From Pseudoxanthomonas kaohsiungensis (GTDB lineage: Bacteria > Pseudomonadota > Gammaproteobacteria > Xanthomonadales > Xanthomonadaceae), in NCBI RefSeq assembly GCF_010211765.1, contig NZ_PDWO01000003.1, forward strand, positions 124,001-188,000: DNA of 64,000 nt, in the 5' to 3' direction. Under the pieces are notes generated by a model. It ran no database searches. It was not told the origin of the DNA and saw only the letters and a list, made by a program, of their open reading frames with translations. The translations under genes were made by a program, and so were the position numbers. This document shows positions 13,008 to 21,826 of the stretch, in pieces (within the stretch, counting starts at the first letter, position 1; every line of letters begins with the position of its first letter).

Positions 13008-14213
13008 TCAGGAATTGGGACGCTTGGCGCTGATCTCGAACTCCTTGCAACCCGCATTCTCGCGATTGCTGGAGAGCACGATCACGTCCTCGAATCCGGC
13101 CTCTTCCAACAGTTTGGCAAGCGAGTTCGGAGTGAACAGCGCATAGTGGAAATCACCGTCGTAGTCCTGGCCCCCCAGGAAGACCGCGCGCAGCTGGTCG
13201 AAGCTGTATTCGCCCTTGTTGTAGGCCTCGATCGTCCCCTGGGCATCTGGCACCACCGCCGCGAATCGACCGCCGGGCTTGATCAGACCCCGCCAGTAAG
13301 GAAACAACTGGCGCACGAGCTGCTCCTGCGGGAAGTGCTCGATCACATGGGCCGAAAAGATCTCGTCCACCTCTCCTGCCGCGAAGGGAAGGCTGCCGAG
13401 GTCGGCAACTACATCTACGCCCGGAATATCGCGCTGATCGACGTTTACGTAACCATCGAGCGCGACATGTCCGCACCCCATGTTGATCCTAAGCGAGGAC
13501 CGCTTCCGCGCTTCGTCCACCTTTGCTCGATTGATAACCCGGGCTTCCACCTTCGCACCAGGCGAGATCTCGTGCGATCGCGCGCCGTATCGCATCTCGA
13601 ACATCAGCTCGCTACGCACGAATTCGACGCGCCCCAGCAGGTACTCGACCGACTCTCGAATTCCGCTCAAGCCAACCGCCGTCTCCGATGCAGCCTGCGC
13701 GGCCTGCACAACCAGCGCAAGCTCACCTTCCAAACGCTCATGCCCGCCCTTCAAGCGCTCATTCTCGCCAAGCAAGATCTCATGCTTCTCCAGCAGTTGG
13801 GCCTGCAGCGCACGCATCGTCTCGATTTCGCCCTTGACCACGCCATTGAACTCGACCTGCTCGCGGCGCAGGGCACGCAGCGCAACAGCGTGCGCCTCTT
13901 GCAAGGCCTCGATCTCGGCCTTGACCGAACCATCCAGCTCGACCTGTTCTCGTCGCAGGGCACGCAGCGCAACAGGCAAGGCATCTCCGATACCCTGCTG
14001 CATGATCTGTTGCCGGCCATTCACGTCCGACAGCGCATGCAGCATCCCGGGAAGCTGCTGCGTTTCGAAGACATGCTGTCGCTGCTGGTAGTACGGCGAA
14101 CGTACGACCGCCGCCATGATGCGAACGGGCTTGCCAATAAAGCGCATGTTACTGAGGCGCCGCGCAACGTTTCTAATGGTCTGCTTGATGGTCATAGGGT
14201 TGAAGGCTTCCAT
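13008..14213 (-). CDS. Coiled-coil methyltransferase of the O-antigen locus
   Basis: 401 residues from the ATG at 14213. Residues ~80-205 are rich in Glu, Arg, Leu and Ala with heptad character and include a 29-residue tandem duplication (81-109 and 110-138). A class I methyltransferase domain follows from about 241: LRINMGCGHVALDGYVNVD, then EIFSAHVIEHFPQ and LIKPGGRFAAVVPDA. The domain order is the reverse of WbdD, where a coiled coil after the methyltransferase acts as a chain-length ruler. A similar role in chain termination is a hypothesis only. It is 22 bases downstream of galE. Confidence 0.75.
   Translation of the reverse strand: MEAFNPMTIKQTIRNVARRLSNMRFIGKPVRIMAAVVRSPYYQQRQHVFETQQLPGMLHALSDVNGRQQIMQQGIGDALPVALRALRREQVELDGSVKAEIEALQEAHAVALRALRREQVEFNGVVKGEIETMRALQAQLLEKHEILLGENERLKGGHERLEGELALVVQAAQAASETAVGLSGIRESVEYLLGRVEFVRSELMFEMRYGARSHEISPGAKVEARVINRAKVDEARKRSSLRINMGCGHVALDGYVNVDQRDIPGVDVVADLGSLPFAAGEVDEIFSAHVIEHFPQEQLVRQLFPYWRGLIKPGGRFAAVVPDAQGTIEAYNKGEYSFDQLRAVFLGGQDYDGDFHYALFTPNSLAKLLEEAGFEDVIVLSSNRENAGCKEFEISAKRPNS
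13800..13973 (-). repeat. Tandem duplication of 29 codons in coiled coil
   Basis: Two direct copies of 87 bases encode residues 81-109 and 110-138 of the methyltransferase. The first 12 residues (VALRALRREQVE) are identical and the remainder is diverged but alignable. A 29-residue step is one residue longer than four heptads, as seen in coiled coils that shift register slightly. Confidence 0.8.
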
Positions 14214-14235
14214 AATTTCTTGAATGCAGCCTCGC

Positions 14236-15246
14236 TCAGCCAGCCTGATGGCTCTGCCAACGCCAGGCGTCGACGCACATGTCCGACAGAGCCAAACGCG
14301 CACGCCAGCCAAGTTCGCGGTAGGCGTGCGACGGGTCAGCCCAGCATTCGGCGACGTCTCCAGGACGCCGCGCTGCTACCTGGTACGGAATCGACCGGCC
14401 GCTGGCAGCCTCGAAGGCACGGATCATCTCCAGCACCGACGTACCTTTCCCGGTGCCCAGATTGACTGCCAGCACGCCTTCGCGCTGCCGCAACCGCGCG
14501 AGTGCGGCGAGATGGCCGGCGGCGAGATCGACGACATGGATGTAATCGCGCACGCCAGTGCCATCGGGTGTCGGGTAGTCGTCGCCGAATACGTTCAACC
14601 GCGGCAGACGCCCCACAGCAACCTGGCTGATGTACGGCATGAGATTGTTCGGTGTGCCGCGCGGATCCTCACCGATCAAACCGCTCGCATGTGCGCCCAC
14701 CGGATTGAAGTAACGCAAGAGCGCGATGCGCCATTCCGAGTCGGCGATGCCGAGGTCCCGCAGCATGTCCTCGACCATAAGTTTTGAACGGCCGTAGGGA
14801 TTCGTCGCCGCCAACGGACTATCTTCGCGTAACGGCATCGCTGCCGATGCAGCGCCATACACGGTCGCCGACGACGAAAAAACCAGAGTGCGGCACGCCG
14901 ATGTGCGCATCGCCTCGACCAGCCTGACCGTACCGATGAAGTTGTTGTCGTAGTACTCGATCGGCTTGTCGACGGACTCACTGACCGCCTTGAGACCCGC
15001 GAAGTGGATAACGCCCGTGAATTTACCGACCTCGAACAAGCGATCGAGGAGCTCACGATCGCGCACATCGCCTTCGATTAGTTCCGGCTTGAAACCGACA
15101 AGTGATTCGAGTCGGCCAATCACGCCGGGATTGGCATTGCTGAAATTGTCCAGAATGGTGTAGCGGATACCCGCTTCGGCCAGCGCGACACACGTATGAG
15201 AGCCGATATAGCCAGCCCCGCCGGTCACCAGGATTCGATCGGTCAT
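14236..15246 (-). CDS. galE: UDP-glucose 4-epimerase
   Basis: 336 residues, normal for GalE. NAD-binding GGAGYIGSH near residue 9, catalytic YGRSK near 147, LRYFNPVGAH and GTGVRDYIHV are all diagnostic. The start at 15246 (MTDRILVTGGAGYIG) is chosen over a 65-residue upstream extension that has no family match. It interconverts UDP-glucose and UDP-galactose (or the N-acetyl forms) for LPS or exopolysaccharide synthesis. It heads a compact run of genes to the exporter, and a candidate extended -10 lies about 210 bases upstream. Confidence 0.92.
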   Translation of the reverse strand: MTDRILVTGGAGYIGSHTCVALAEAGIRYTILDNFSNANPGVIGRLESLVGFKPELIEGDVRDRELLDRLFEVGKFTGVIHFAGLKAVSESVDKPIEYYDNNFIGTVRLVEAMRTSACRTLVFSSSATVYGAASAAMPLREDSPLAATNPYGRSKLMVEDMLRDLGIADSEWRIALLRYFNPVGAHASGLIGEDPRGTPNNLMPYISQVAVGRLPRLNVFGDDYPTPDGTGVRDYIHVVDLAAGHLAALARLRQREGVLAVNLGTGKGTSVLEMIRAFEAASGRSIPYQVAARRPGDVAECWADPSHAYRELGWRARLALSDMCVDAWRWQSHQAG

Positions 15247-15630
15247 ACAAAGCTCCGGAGTGCGGGCACAGCTGCTGGGACACCCGTCGATACTGCGCGG
15301 CTGCCTGCCGAACGCATGGCGAGGCTCTCGCGCAGTCCCGCCGCCCTTTTCCCGCCCGTCGCGGCGGCGCCCAAAGCAGCGGCTGCCGACGACCATCCTG
15401 CTTGCGTATCGGTCATCAGATCCTTCCAGCGGCACTAGCATCGGCGACGCGCGATTCTAGCATCGTTCCCAAGCCTGCCTGGCCCCTGAAAAGCAGGGCT
15501 GCGTGCCGCAATACGCAGCGAAAGCGGCCGCCCGCGGGCCCTCTGTCAACGCAGTCAAGGTGAGCCCCGAGCCTGGCCGGAGAAATCCTCAGCACAGATG
15601 CCCGAGCACCTCTGTCAGGCTTCGATCCCG
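15247..15630. other. 384-base gap upstream of galE
   Basis: No convincing coding sequence is seen on either strand. Apart from the candidate minus-strand promoter at 15454-15462, I recognise no repeat or RNA here. It separates the GT4 gene at 15631 from galE and is likely the leader of the galE-led transcript. Confidence 0.5.
15454..15462 (-). promoter_or_regulatory. Candidate extended -10 for galE operon
   Basis: On the minus strand the sequence TGCTAGAAT matches an extended -10 (TGnTATAAT, one mismatch in the hexamer). No good -35 is present, as is usual for extended -10 promoters. It lies 208 bases ahead of the galE start, so the leader would be long. Confidence 0.3.
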
Positions 15631-17091
15631 TCAACACCGCTGCACCCGTGCGACAGCGCCCAGCAATTCGCGTGCGCTTGCTTCCCATGTGATAGCCACC
15701 GCGGCACTCGGGCGCGGGACCGCTCCTTGCCGCCTCAGCTCCAGCCAGTCGAGCAGCGCGCCCTCCACTCCGTCAGCACCCGGCTCACTGAAGAAGAACG
15801 CCCCATCGCCAGCTACTTCGCGGAACTCAGGCAAGTCGCGAAGGAGCATCGGGAGGCCATGCTGCGCCGCCTCCACGATCGGCAGGCCGAAGCCCTCCCC
15901 ATAGGAGCAGAAGAGAAGACCATCGGCCGATCGATAACAATCATGGACTTCGTCGTCAGTGGCGCTACGCAACCAATTCAGGCGACGACCCAGTTCGGGG
16001 TGCGCCTCCAGCCTGGAGAGGAAATCCCTCAAACCCCAGCCATAACGCCCAACAATCGTCAGACTAATGCCGGAGTCCGGCGACGCGATCCAGATGCGAT
16101 CGAAAGCATCCAGCGCGTCCACATACCCCTTGCGCGGCTCGACGGTCCCCACCATCAGGAACTTGGCCGAGTCATCACACTGCACGACTTTGCGGCCGGG
16201 CGCCTGGCCGCCACGATTCGGCACGCCCAGTCGAAAACTGTCTACCGTGATCCCCGCCTTGCGCCCAGAGCGAGCTGACATCCAGCGCAGAAAGCGGTGC
16301 GCAACGGATTGGGAGATGCATAGTGCGCCGTCGGCGAGGTCGCCAACCACGTCCAGCCATTGTGCGAACGACCTGCTGATGTGCTCCGGCACGCAGTGCG
16401 GCAGGTCGATCGGGAGAAGATCGTAGACGACCACGTTAATCTGGACGCCCGCGCCGCGCAGGCGAGCGAGCGCATCGCGAAAGACCGCGGAATGGTCGCG
16501 CAGCAGATCCAGTCCGAGAAAGACATCGCGTTCGCGCACGCTGATGTGCCTCCCGGAAAATGAGTCGTCGAAAGGGCCAAACAGATACTCCAGGTCACGC
16601 GAGGCAGAAACGTACACGCCCTCGCGAGTCAACTGCACGGGTGCCACGCGCCAGCCCTCCGGCGGCGCCAACAGAAGCTCGGACAAGATTCCCTTGACGG
16701 TGTGCTGGATGCCGCCTTGCAGGTTCTCGATTGCCAGCTCGGTGACATCCACCAACAGCAAGGGCTCGTCACCTCGGGCCGCGGCCGGCGCGAAATCGGA
16801 TTGCGAACGCAAAGTGGGAGGAGGCACAACGCCGCGGGGACGCAACAACTCGCGCACGCGGTCCAACCCCACTCGCATCAAACGAGTCGCACGCCAGGAT
16901 CGGCTGTGGAGCATTCGATCCACTTCAGCCCGCGCCTGGGAAAGCGAATGCCGGGCTTCGGCCAGACGGCATCGCAACTCCCAGTTATCCCGTTTCAGGT
17001 CGCGCTCGGGAGCGGCGGACTCGAAACCCGGGCCTACTGACTGCGGGTTCACTCCATGACCTCCTGCGCTGGGATCATGATGCGAGGACAT
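15631..17091 (-). CDS. GT4-family glycosyltransferase with N-terminal coiled segment
   Basis: 486 residues. Residues ~33-65 are a charged helical segment (LKRDNWELRCRLAEARHSL), then the GT-B domains follow: LLLVDVTEL near 113, FLMVGTVEPRKGYVDALDAF near 308, and the donor-site CSYGEGFGLPIVEAAQHG near 395. This fits mannosyl- or rhamnosyltransferases of xanthomonad LPS loci. The ATG at 17091 is used; the in-frame TTG at 17097 is possible but less likely. Its 5' end overlaps the metB stop by 17 bases, which ties the LPS locus to metB transcription. Confidence 0.82.
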   Translation of the reverse strand: MSSHHDPSAGGHGVNPQSVGPGFESAAPERDLKRDNWELRCRLAEARHSLSQARAEVDRMLHSRSWRATRLMRVGLDRVRELLRPRGVVPPPTLRSQSDFAPAAARGDEPLLLVDVTELAIENLQGGIQHTVKGILSELLLAPPEGWRVAPVQLTREGVYVSASRDLEYLFGPFDDSFSGRHISVRERDVFLGLDLLRDHSAVFRDALARLRGAGVQINVVVYDLLPIDLPHCVPEHISRSFAQWLDVVGDLADGALCISQSVAHRFLRWMSARSGRKAGITVDSFRLGVPNRGGQAPGRKVVQCDDSAKFLMVGTVEPRKGYVDALDAFDRIWIASPDSGISLTIVGRYGWGLRDFLSRLEAHPELGRRLNWLRSATDDEVHDCYRSADGLLFCSYGEGFGLPIVEAAQHGLPMLLRDLPEFREVAGDGAFFFSEPGADGVEGALLDWLELRRQGAVPRPSAAVAITWEASARELLGAVARVQRC

Positions 17092-18262
17092 GCTCAAGCT
17101 CGGCGCGCAGATCCACCAGCGCCTCCACGCCCACGCTCAACCGCACCAGCGCATCGGAGATCCCCAGTCGCTCCCGCCGCTCCACCGGCACCGACGCATG
17201 CGTCATCACCGCCGGGTGGTTGACCAGGCTCTCCACGCCGCCCAGCGATTCGGCCAGGGTGAACAGTTCGGTGCGTTCGCAGAAGCGCTTGGCCGCGGCG
17301 AAGCCGCCCTTGAGCACGATCGAGACGATGCCGCCGAAGCCCTGCATCTGCCGCGCGGCCAGCGCGTGTTGCGGATGCGAAGACAGGCCCGGATAGATCA
17401 CTTTCTCAATCGCCGGATGGGTCTCCAGCCACTGCGCCAGGGCCAGTGCGTTCTCGTTGTGGGCACGCATGCGCAAGGGCAGGGTCTTCAGCCCGCGCAG
17501 CGCGAGGAAACTGTCGAACGGCCCCTGCACGGCGCCGATCGAGTTCTGCAGGAACGCCATCTTCTCGGCCAGTTCGGCGTCCTCGCCCGCCACCACCATG
17601 CCGCCGACCATGTCGGAATGGCCGTTGAGGTACTTGGTCGCCGAATGCATGACCAGGTGCGCGCCCAGCTCCAGCGGGCGCTGCACGATCGGCGAGGCGA
17701 AGGTGTTGTCGACCACGACCAGCAGGCCGCGCCGGCGCGCGATCTCCGCCACGGCGGCGATGTCGACGATCTTCAGCATCGGGTTGGTCGGGGTCTCGAT
17801 CCAGACCATGCGCGTCTTCGGCGTGATCGCGGCCTGGAACGCGGCCAGGTCGGCCAGGTCGACGAAGCTGAAGTCCAACCCGGCGCTGCGCCGGCGCACC
17901 CGCTCGAACAGCCTGTAGCTGCCGCCGTACAGGTCGTCCATCGCGATGACGTGGTCGCCACTGTCCAGCAGCTCCAGCACGGTGGAGGTCGCCGCCATCC
18001 CGGAAGCGAAGGCGAAGCCGCGGCTGCCGCCCTCCAGCGCCGCCACGCAGCGCTCGTAGGCGAAGCGGGTCGGGTTGTGGGTGCGGGAGTACTCGAAACC
18101 CTGGTGCTCGCCCGGACTGCTCTGGGCGTAGGTGGACGTCGCATAGATCGGCGGCATCACCGCCCCGGTGCTGGGGTCGGGAGCCTGGCCGCCGTGGATC
18201 GCCAGGGTGGCCAGGGCCAGCCTGCGGCCATCCGGCGAAGTATGGGGAGGGTGCTGCGACAT
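17075..18262 (-). CDS. metB: Cystathionine gamma-synthase / gamma-lyase family PLP enzyme
   Basis: 395 residues, standard for the Cys/Met-metabolism PLP family. The N-terminus carries GAVMPPIYATSTY and EYSRTHNPTR, the PLP lysine lies in SATKYLNGHSD, and SLGGVESLVNHPAVMTH near the C-terminus is diagnostic. It makes cystathionine from an O-acylhomoserine and cysteine, or cleaves cystathionine; sequence alone does not separate the two. In Xanthomonas the LPS cluster is bounded by metB, exactly as here. A cystathionine beta-synthase gene lies upstream on the same strand. Confidence 0.88.
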   Translation of the reverse strand: MSQHPPHTSPDGRRLALATLAIHGGQAPDPSTGAVMPPIYATSTYAQSSPGEHQGFEYSRTHNPTRFAYERCVAALEGGSRGFAFASGMAATSTVLELLDSGDHVIAMDDLYGGSYRLFERVRRRSAGLDFSFVDLADLAAFQAAITPKTRMVWIETPTNPMLKIVDIAAVAEIARRRGLLVVVDNTFASPIVQRPLELGAHLVMHSATKYLNGHSDMVGGMVVAGEDAELAEKMAFLQNSIGAVQGPFDSFLALRGLKTLPLRMRAHNENALALAQWLETHPAIEKVIYPGLSSHPQHALAARQMQGFGGIVSIVLKGGFAAAKRFCERTELFTLAESLGGVESLVNHPAVMTHASVPVERRERLGISDALVRLSVGVEALVDLRAELEHVLAS

Positions 18263-18287
18263 GACCGGTCTCGTCAGAGGACCGCGG

Positions 18288-18296
18288 ATTCTACCA
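18288..18296 (-). promoter_or_regulatory. Candidate extended -10 for metB
   Basis: On the minus strand TGGTAGAAT matches an extended -10 element 26 bases ahead of the metB start, giving a short leader of about 20 bases. No convincing -35 is visible. Confidence 0.35.
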
Positions 18297-18415
18297 GTGA
18301 AGGCTTAACGCTTCGGCTTTCCGGGGCCCCAGCCAACAGCCCGGGGACGAAACCCGGCCGGCCGCGATCCTTCGCTGGGCCGCCAGGCCCGACCGGAACG
18401 TGACCACCGTCACGG

Positions 18416-18428
18416 CCCCCCCCCCCCC
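18416..18428. repeat. 13-base C homopolymer
   Basis: Thirteen consecutive C (G on the metB coding strand) lie in the 257-base gap between the cystathionine beta-synthase stop and metB, about 155 bases ahead of metB. Such tracts can vary in length by replication slippage, but this one is outside any coding frame and may also be a sequencing weak point. Confidence 0.9.
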
Positions 18429-18519
18429 GCAGCGGCAGCAGCCCGGTCGCCGCCCGGGACATGCTCTCGTGCCCCGGGTCGGAAGCAGCGAGAACCGGAC
18501 TGGTGGAGACCGGGCCGGC

Positions 18520-19899
18520 CTACTGCACCCGCCGTCGCAGGTAGTTCAGCAGGTCGATCCGGGTGATCAGGCCCAGGAACCGGTCCCCGTCCGTCACGAT
18601 CGCCACCTGGCCGCGGTCGAACACCGGCAGCAGCGCCTCGATCGGCGACTTCACGTCCAGCTTCTCCAGCTTGCTGACCATGGCCACCGATACCGGGTCG
18701 CGGAAGCGGGCCTCGTCGCCATAGACGTGCAGCAGCACGTCGCTCTCGTCGATGATGCCGACCAGCCGCTCGCCGTCCATCACCGGCAGCTGCGAGACGT
18801 CGTACAGCTTCATCCGCTGGTAGGCCGTGGTCAGCAGGTCCCTGGGCCCGACCACCACGGTGTCGCGCTGGCTGTACGGGCGCAGGATCAGGTCGCGCAG
18901 GTCGCCGTGCTGCGGCCGCTCGAGGAAGCCGTTGTCCAGCATCCAGTAGTCGTTGTACATCTTCGACAGGTACTTGTTGCCGGTATCGCAGACGAACACC
19001 ACCACCTTCTTCGGCACGGTCTGCTCGCGGCAGTACCTCAGCGCCGCGGCCAGCAGGGTGCCGGTGGACGACCCGCCGAGGATGCCTTCCTTCGCCAGCA
19101 GCTCGCGTGCGGTGTGGAAACTCTCCGCATCGGAAATCGCATAGGCCTTCTTCACCCGGCTGAAGTCCGAGATCGGCGGCAGGAAGTCCTCGCCGATGCC
19201 CTCGACCAGCCAGCTGCCCGACTTGTCGCTGAGCACGCCCTCGTTGATGTACTGGGTGAGGATCGAGCCGACGGGGTCGGCCAGCACCAGCTCGACCTGC
19301 GGCGCCTGCTCGGCGAAGCAGCGCGACAGCCCGGTCATGGTCCCCGAACTGCCGCAGCCGAACACGATCGCATCGAATCCGCCGACTTCGGCCATCTGCG
19401 CGATGATCTCCGGGCCAGTACCGGTCTCGTGCGCCACCGGGTTGTCGGGGTTGCCGAACTGGTTGATGAAGTAGGCGCCGGGCGTCTCGGCGGCGATCTT
19501 CGCGGCCAGGTCCTGGTAGTACTCCGGGTGGCCCTTGGCCACGTCCGACCGGGTCAGCACGACCTCGGCGCCCATCGCCTTGAGGTTGAAGATCTTCTCC
19601 CGGCTCATCTTGTCGGGCACGACCAGCACCAGCTTGTAACCCTTCTGCTGGGCCACCAGCGCCAGGCCCAGGCCAGTGTTGCCCGCGGTGCCCTCGACGA
19701 GGGTCGCGCCGGGCTTGAGGTCGCCGCGGCGTTCGGCCGCCTCGATCATCGACAGGCCGATGCGGTCCTTGATCGAGCCACCGGGATTGGCGTTCTCCAG
19801 CTTCAGGTAGAGCTCGCAGACGCCGGTGTCCAGGCGCCGGGCCTTGACCATGGGCGTGCGCCCGATCAGTTCGAGCACGGAAGCGTGCGGGGCCATCAT
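18520..19899 (-). CDS. Cystathionine beta-synthase with CBS-domain pair
   Basis: 459 residues from the first of two adjacent ATG codons (19899/19896). The PLP fold-type II part has the Schiff-base lysine in NPGGSIKDRIG (near 40), the substrate loop EGTAGNTG, and the phosphate-binding GCGSSGTMTG. Residues ~335-459 are two CBS motifs (VSQLPVMDGERLVGIIDESD and VAIVTDGDRFLGLITRIDLL). This matches bacterial cystathionine beta-synthases; with metB it would form a reverse transsulfuration pair from homocysteine to cysteine. An N-terminal extension of ~290 residues in the same frame is antisense-type noise and was rejected. Confidence 0.88.
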   Translation of the reverse strand: MMAPHASVLELIGRTPMVKARRLDTGVCELYLKLENANPGGSIKDRIGLSMIEAAERRGDLKPGATLVEGTAGNTGLGLALVAQQKGYKLVLVVPDKMSREKIFNLKAMGAEVVLTRSDVAKGHPEYYQDLAAKIAAETPGAYFINQFGNPDNPVAHETGTGPEIIAQMAEVGGFDAIVFGCGSSGTMTGLSRCFAEQAPQVELVLADPVGSILTQYINEGVLSDKSGSWLVEGIGEDFLPPISDFSRVKKAYAISDAESFHTARELLAKEGILGGSSTGTLLAAALRYCREQTVPKKVVVFVCDTGNKYLSKMYNDYWMLDNGFLERPQHGDLRDLILRPYSQRDTVVVGPRDLLTTAYQRMKLYDVSQLPVMDGERLVGIIDESDVLLHVYGDEARFRDPVSVAMVSKLEKLDVKSPIEALLPVFDRGQVAIVTDGDRFLGLITRIDLLNYLRRRVQ

Positions 19900-19990
19900 C
19901 GATCCGGTTGCATGGCCGCAGGGCGCGGCGGAACCGGGATTATCGGCCGAATGCGGCAGCCACGTCAGCGTTCGGGTCGCCCTGCTGTGT

Positions 19991-20082
19991 GTAGGAGCCC
20001 ATCCTGATGGGCGACACGGGCGTGGAACGGCGCGAGGGTCGCGGTCGGGGGCTGCGCGTCGCCGATGAAAATCGGCTCCTAC
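19991..20082. repeat. GTAG-headed REP pair, family 1, copy A
   Basis: Inverted pair with outer ends GTAGGAGCC and GGCTCCTAC. Each half contains its own small palindrome (GCCCATCCTGATGGGC and GCCGATGAAAATCGGC). The two halves differ from each other, unlike copies B and C. It lies between the cystathionine beta-synthase promoter region and the DUF465 gene. Confidence 0.85.
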
Positions 20083-20255
20083 AAAGGAGCGCCGCCGCAG
20101 GCTGGAACATTGTTGTCCGGACCAGGGCGTCGTTATGGCGGCGACAGCAGGCTCCTGCGGTGCCGGCATGGGGAAGACAAGTGCGTGGGCGGTGGCGGAC
20201 CGACGAGGAAGCCGCCACCGCCCACGGCATGAAGCGTGGTCGACGGGAGTCCGGG

Positions 20256-20471
20256 TCAGTGCGCCCGGTCGTAGATGCGCAGCAGCTTCTCCTTGGCGTG
20301 GAGCTTCTCGCGTTTCATCTGCCACAGGGTGGCGTCGTCGAGCGGCAGGACCCCGAGCTCGGCATCCATCACTTTCTTGTCCAGCGTGCGGTGTCGCTGG
20401 TAGAGCTGCTTGAACTCGGGGTCGCGCTTCATCAGCGCATCGATTTCGGCCTGTGGTTGCCCTTCGAACAT
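20256..20471 (-). CDS. DUF465 (YdcH-like) small protein
   Basis: 71 residues, highly charged and helical. The segment DPEFKQLYQRHRTLDKKVMD and the following MKREKLHAKEKLLRIY are characteristic of DUF465/YdcH proteins, which form short helical hairpins. The function of the family is not established. The gene stands alone between two intergenic regions. Confidence 0.85.
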   Translation of the reverse strand: MFEGQPQAEIDALMKRDPEFKQLYQRHRTLDKKVMDAELGVLPLDDATLWQMKREKLHAKEKLLRIYDRAH

Positions 20472-20925
20472 GTCTGCACTCCTGGGGGTCTGCGCGCGTC
20501 CGTGCCGGAGATGCCGGCCTGCCTGGCCGGCCCATGAAAGCGAACGCCCCGGGCCTGGAGGGTCCGGGGCGTCGCGTTGTCGGAGCAGTCGTGGAGCACG
20601 ATGGCCAGTTCGCCACCGGACACCTCCGGCCGGGCCTGCTGCGGCCCGACGGCGATCTCCAGTGAAGCGGACAACGGCTGCATCGGCAGAGTGCTCCGGT
20701 CAGCCAGGCAGCGAGGACGCCGCCTGGGTATCCGACCCTACGCCTGCCCCGGAGCAGTGGCAACCCGATCCGCAAGCCCTTGAATACACGGGGAAAGCAG
20801 GCGCAAACGAAGCTTTAACCAAGTCGATGGAAAGCCGTGAAAGACCGTGTAACCAAATGATGTAACTGGATTTTTCACAGCGCCGGCGAGTCGCCCTGGG
20901 GTGCTTGTCGGACCGCGGCGCCGGT
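20472..20925. other. 454-base non-coding stretch with a strong hairpin
   Basis: I see no supported gene here. At 20544-20572 there is a perfect 9-bp stem (ACGCCCCGG / CCGGGGCGT) with an 11-nt loop, followed on the minus strand by TTCGCTTTC, so it could end a minus-strand transcript arising within 20573-20925. A short minus-strand reading frame (20432-20683) overlaps the start of the DUF465 gene and is not convincing. Positions 20800-20880 are AT-richer than the surroundings. Confidence 0.5.
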
Positions 20926-20948
20926 CAGCGGGGCGAGCCCCGCTCTAC
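20926..20948. repeat. GTAG-headed REP palindrome, family 2, copy a
   Basis: A single palindrome reading GTAGAGCGGGGCTCGCCCCG and a final CTG on the minus strand: a GTAG head followed by an 8-bp GC stem. The TAG of its head is the stop codon of the OmpA-like gene. Confidence 0.85.
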
Positions 20949-21826
20949 GGGGCGACGATCACTTCGGCGGCCTTCTTGGCGCTGGCCCCGGCGGTCTTCC
21001 CCGCCGCCTGCACCTGTCCGGCCGGCACGCCGCCGGCGACCAGCGCGGCCTTCAGTGCTTCGCCCCGGGCGCGGGCGACTTGGGCGTCCTTGTCGTAGCC
21101 GTCCACCCGGACCTTCCCGCGCTTGCCGATCTGCAGGTAGGCCGCCAGGGCGCTCGCGCCGGCCTGGCCGTCGGCGCTCAGCCGGCTCTGGGCGAAGGCG
21201 GCGGCCGGCAGGGTGAACACTTCCCCGCGCGACTCGAACGTCGAAGGCGGCAGCTTGGCCCCGGACACCAGCTCGGCCTCCTGCCGGGCCAGCTGCGCCT
21301 CCTTGCGCCGCGCCGCGCTGAGCTGGGCGGTCTGCTTGCCGGTGACCGACGTCAGTGCCTGCTCGACGTCGGTGCGCGCCGCGGCCTCGGCCTCGGCGGC
21401 CAGCCGCAGGCGCTCGGCCTCCTCGGCCTGGATCTGCGACTGGATGCGCAGGCGCTCGGCCTCCTGGCGCGCGCGCTCGGCGTCGCGCCGGCTGGCCTGC
21501 AGCAGCAGCTCGCTGCGCTGCAGGTCCAGGGCGGCCAGCTCACGGCGGGCGGACTCGGCGGCCGCGGCGGTTTCGGCGATCTCGACCCGGCGCTCGGCCA
21601 CGTACAGCATCCCCGCCCGCTCGCTGCGGCGGGCATCGTCCAGGCGGGCGATGGCCTGGCGGGCCTCCATCTGTTCGAAGGCGGCCATCCGGCCAACGGC
21701 CGGATCGGCCTGCAGGGTGTCCATCCGCGCCTGCAGGCGCGCCACGTCCGCGTCATCCGCCGCGCGCACGGATACGGAGGCGAGTGCGAGGCAGGCGGCG
21801 AGCAGGATCGTCAGCAGGCGGCTCAT
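20945..21826 (-). CDS. OmpA-family domain protein, exported
   Basis: 293 residues. A signal peptide (MSRLLTILLAACLALASVSVRA) is followed by a long Ala/Arg/Glu helical region (about 25-185) and a C-terminal OmpA-like peptidoglycan-binding domain ending in GYDKDAQVARARGEALKAAL. The OmpA domain lacks some canonical residues and looks degenerate. Its start overlaps the upstream DUF4398 gene by ATGA, a pairing repeatedly seen in Xanthomonadaceae. It is probably an envelope or periplasmic structural protein. Its TAG stop codon lies inside a REP element. Confidence 0.8.
   Translation of the reverse strand: MSRLLTILLAACLALASVSVRAADDADVARLQARMDTLQADPAVGRMAAFEQMEARQAIARLDDARRSERAGMLYVAERRVEIAETAAAAESARRELAALDLQRSELLLQASRRDAERARQEAERLRIQSQIQAEEAERLRLAAEAEAAARTDVEQALTSVTGKQTAQLSAARRKEAQLARQEAELVSGAKLPPSTFESRGEVFTLPAAAFAQSRLSADGQAGASALAAYLQIGKRGKVRVDGYDKDAQVARARGEALKAALVAGGVPAGQVQAAGKTAGASAKKAAEVIVAP

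Noticed and set aside
19900-20775. N-terminal extension of the cystathionine beta-synthase
   Set aside because: It crosses a REP pair and the DUF465 gene, and has no family resemblance; the enzyme starts at 19899.
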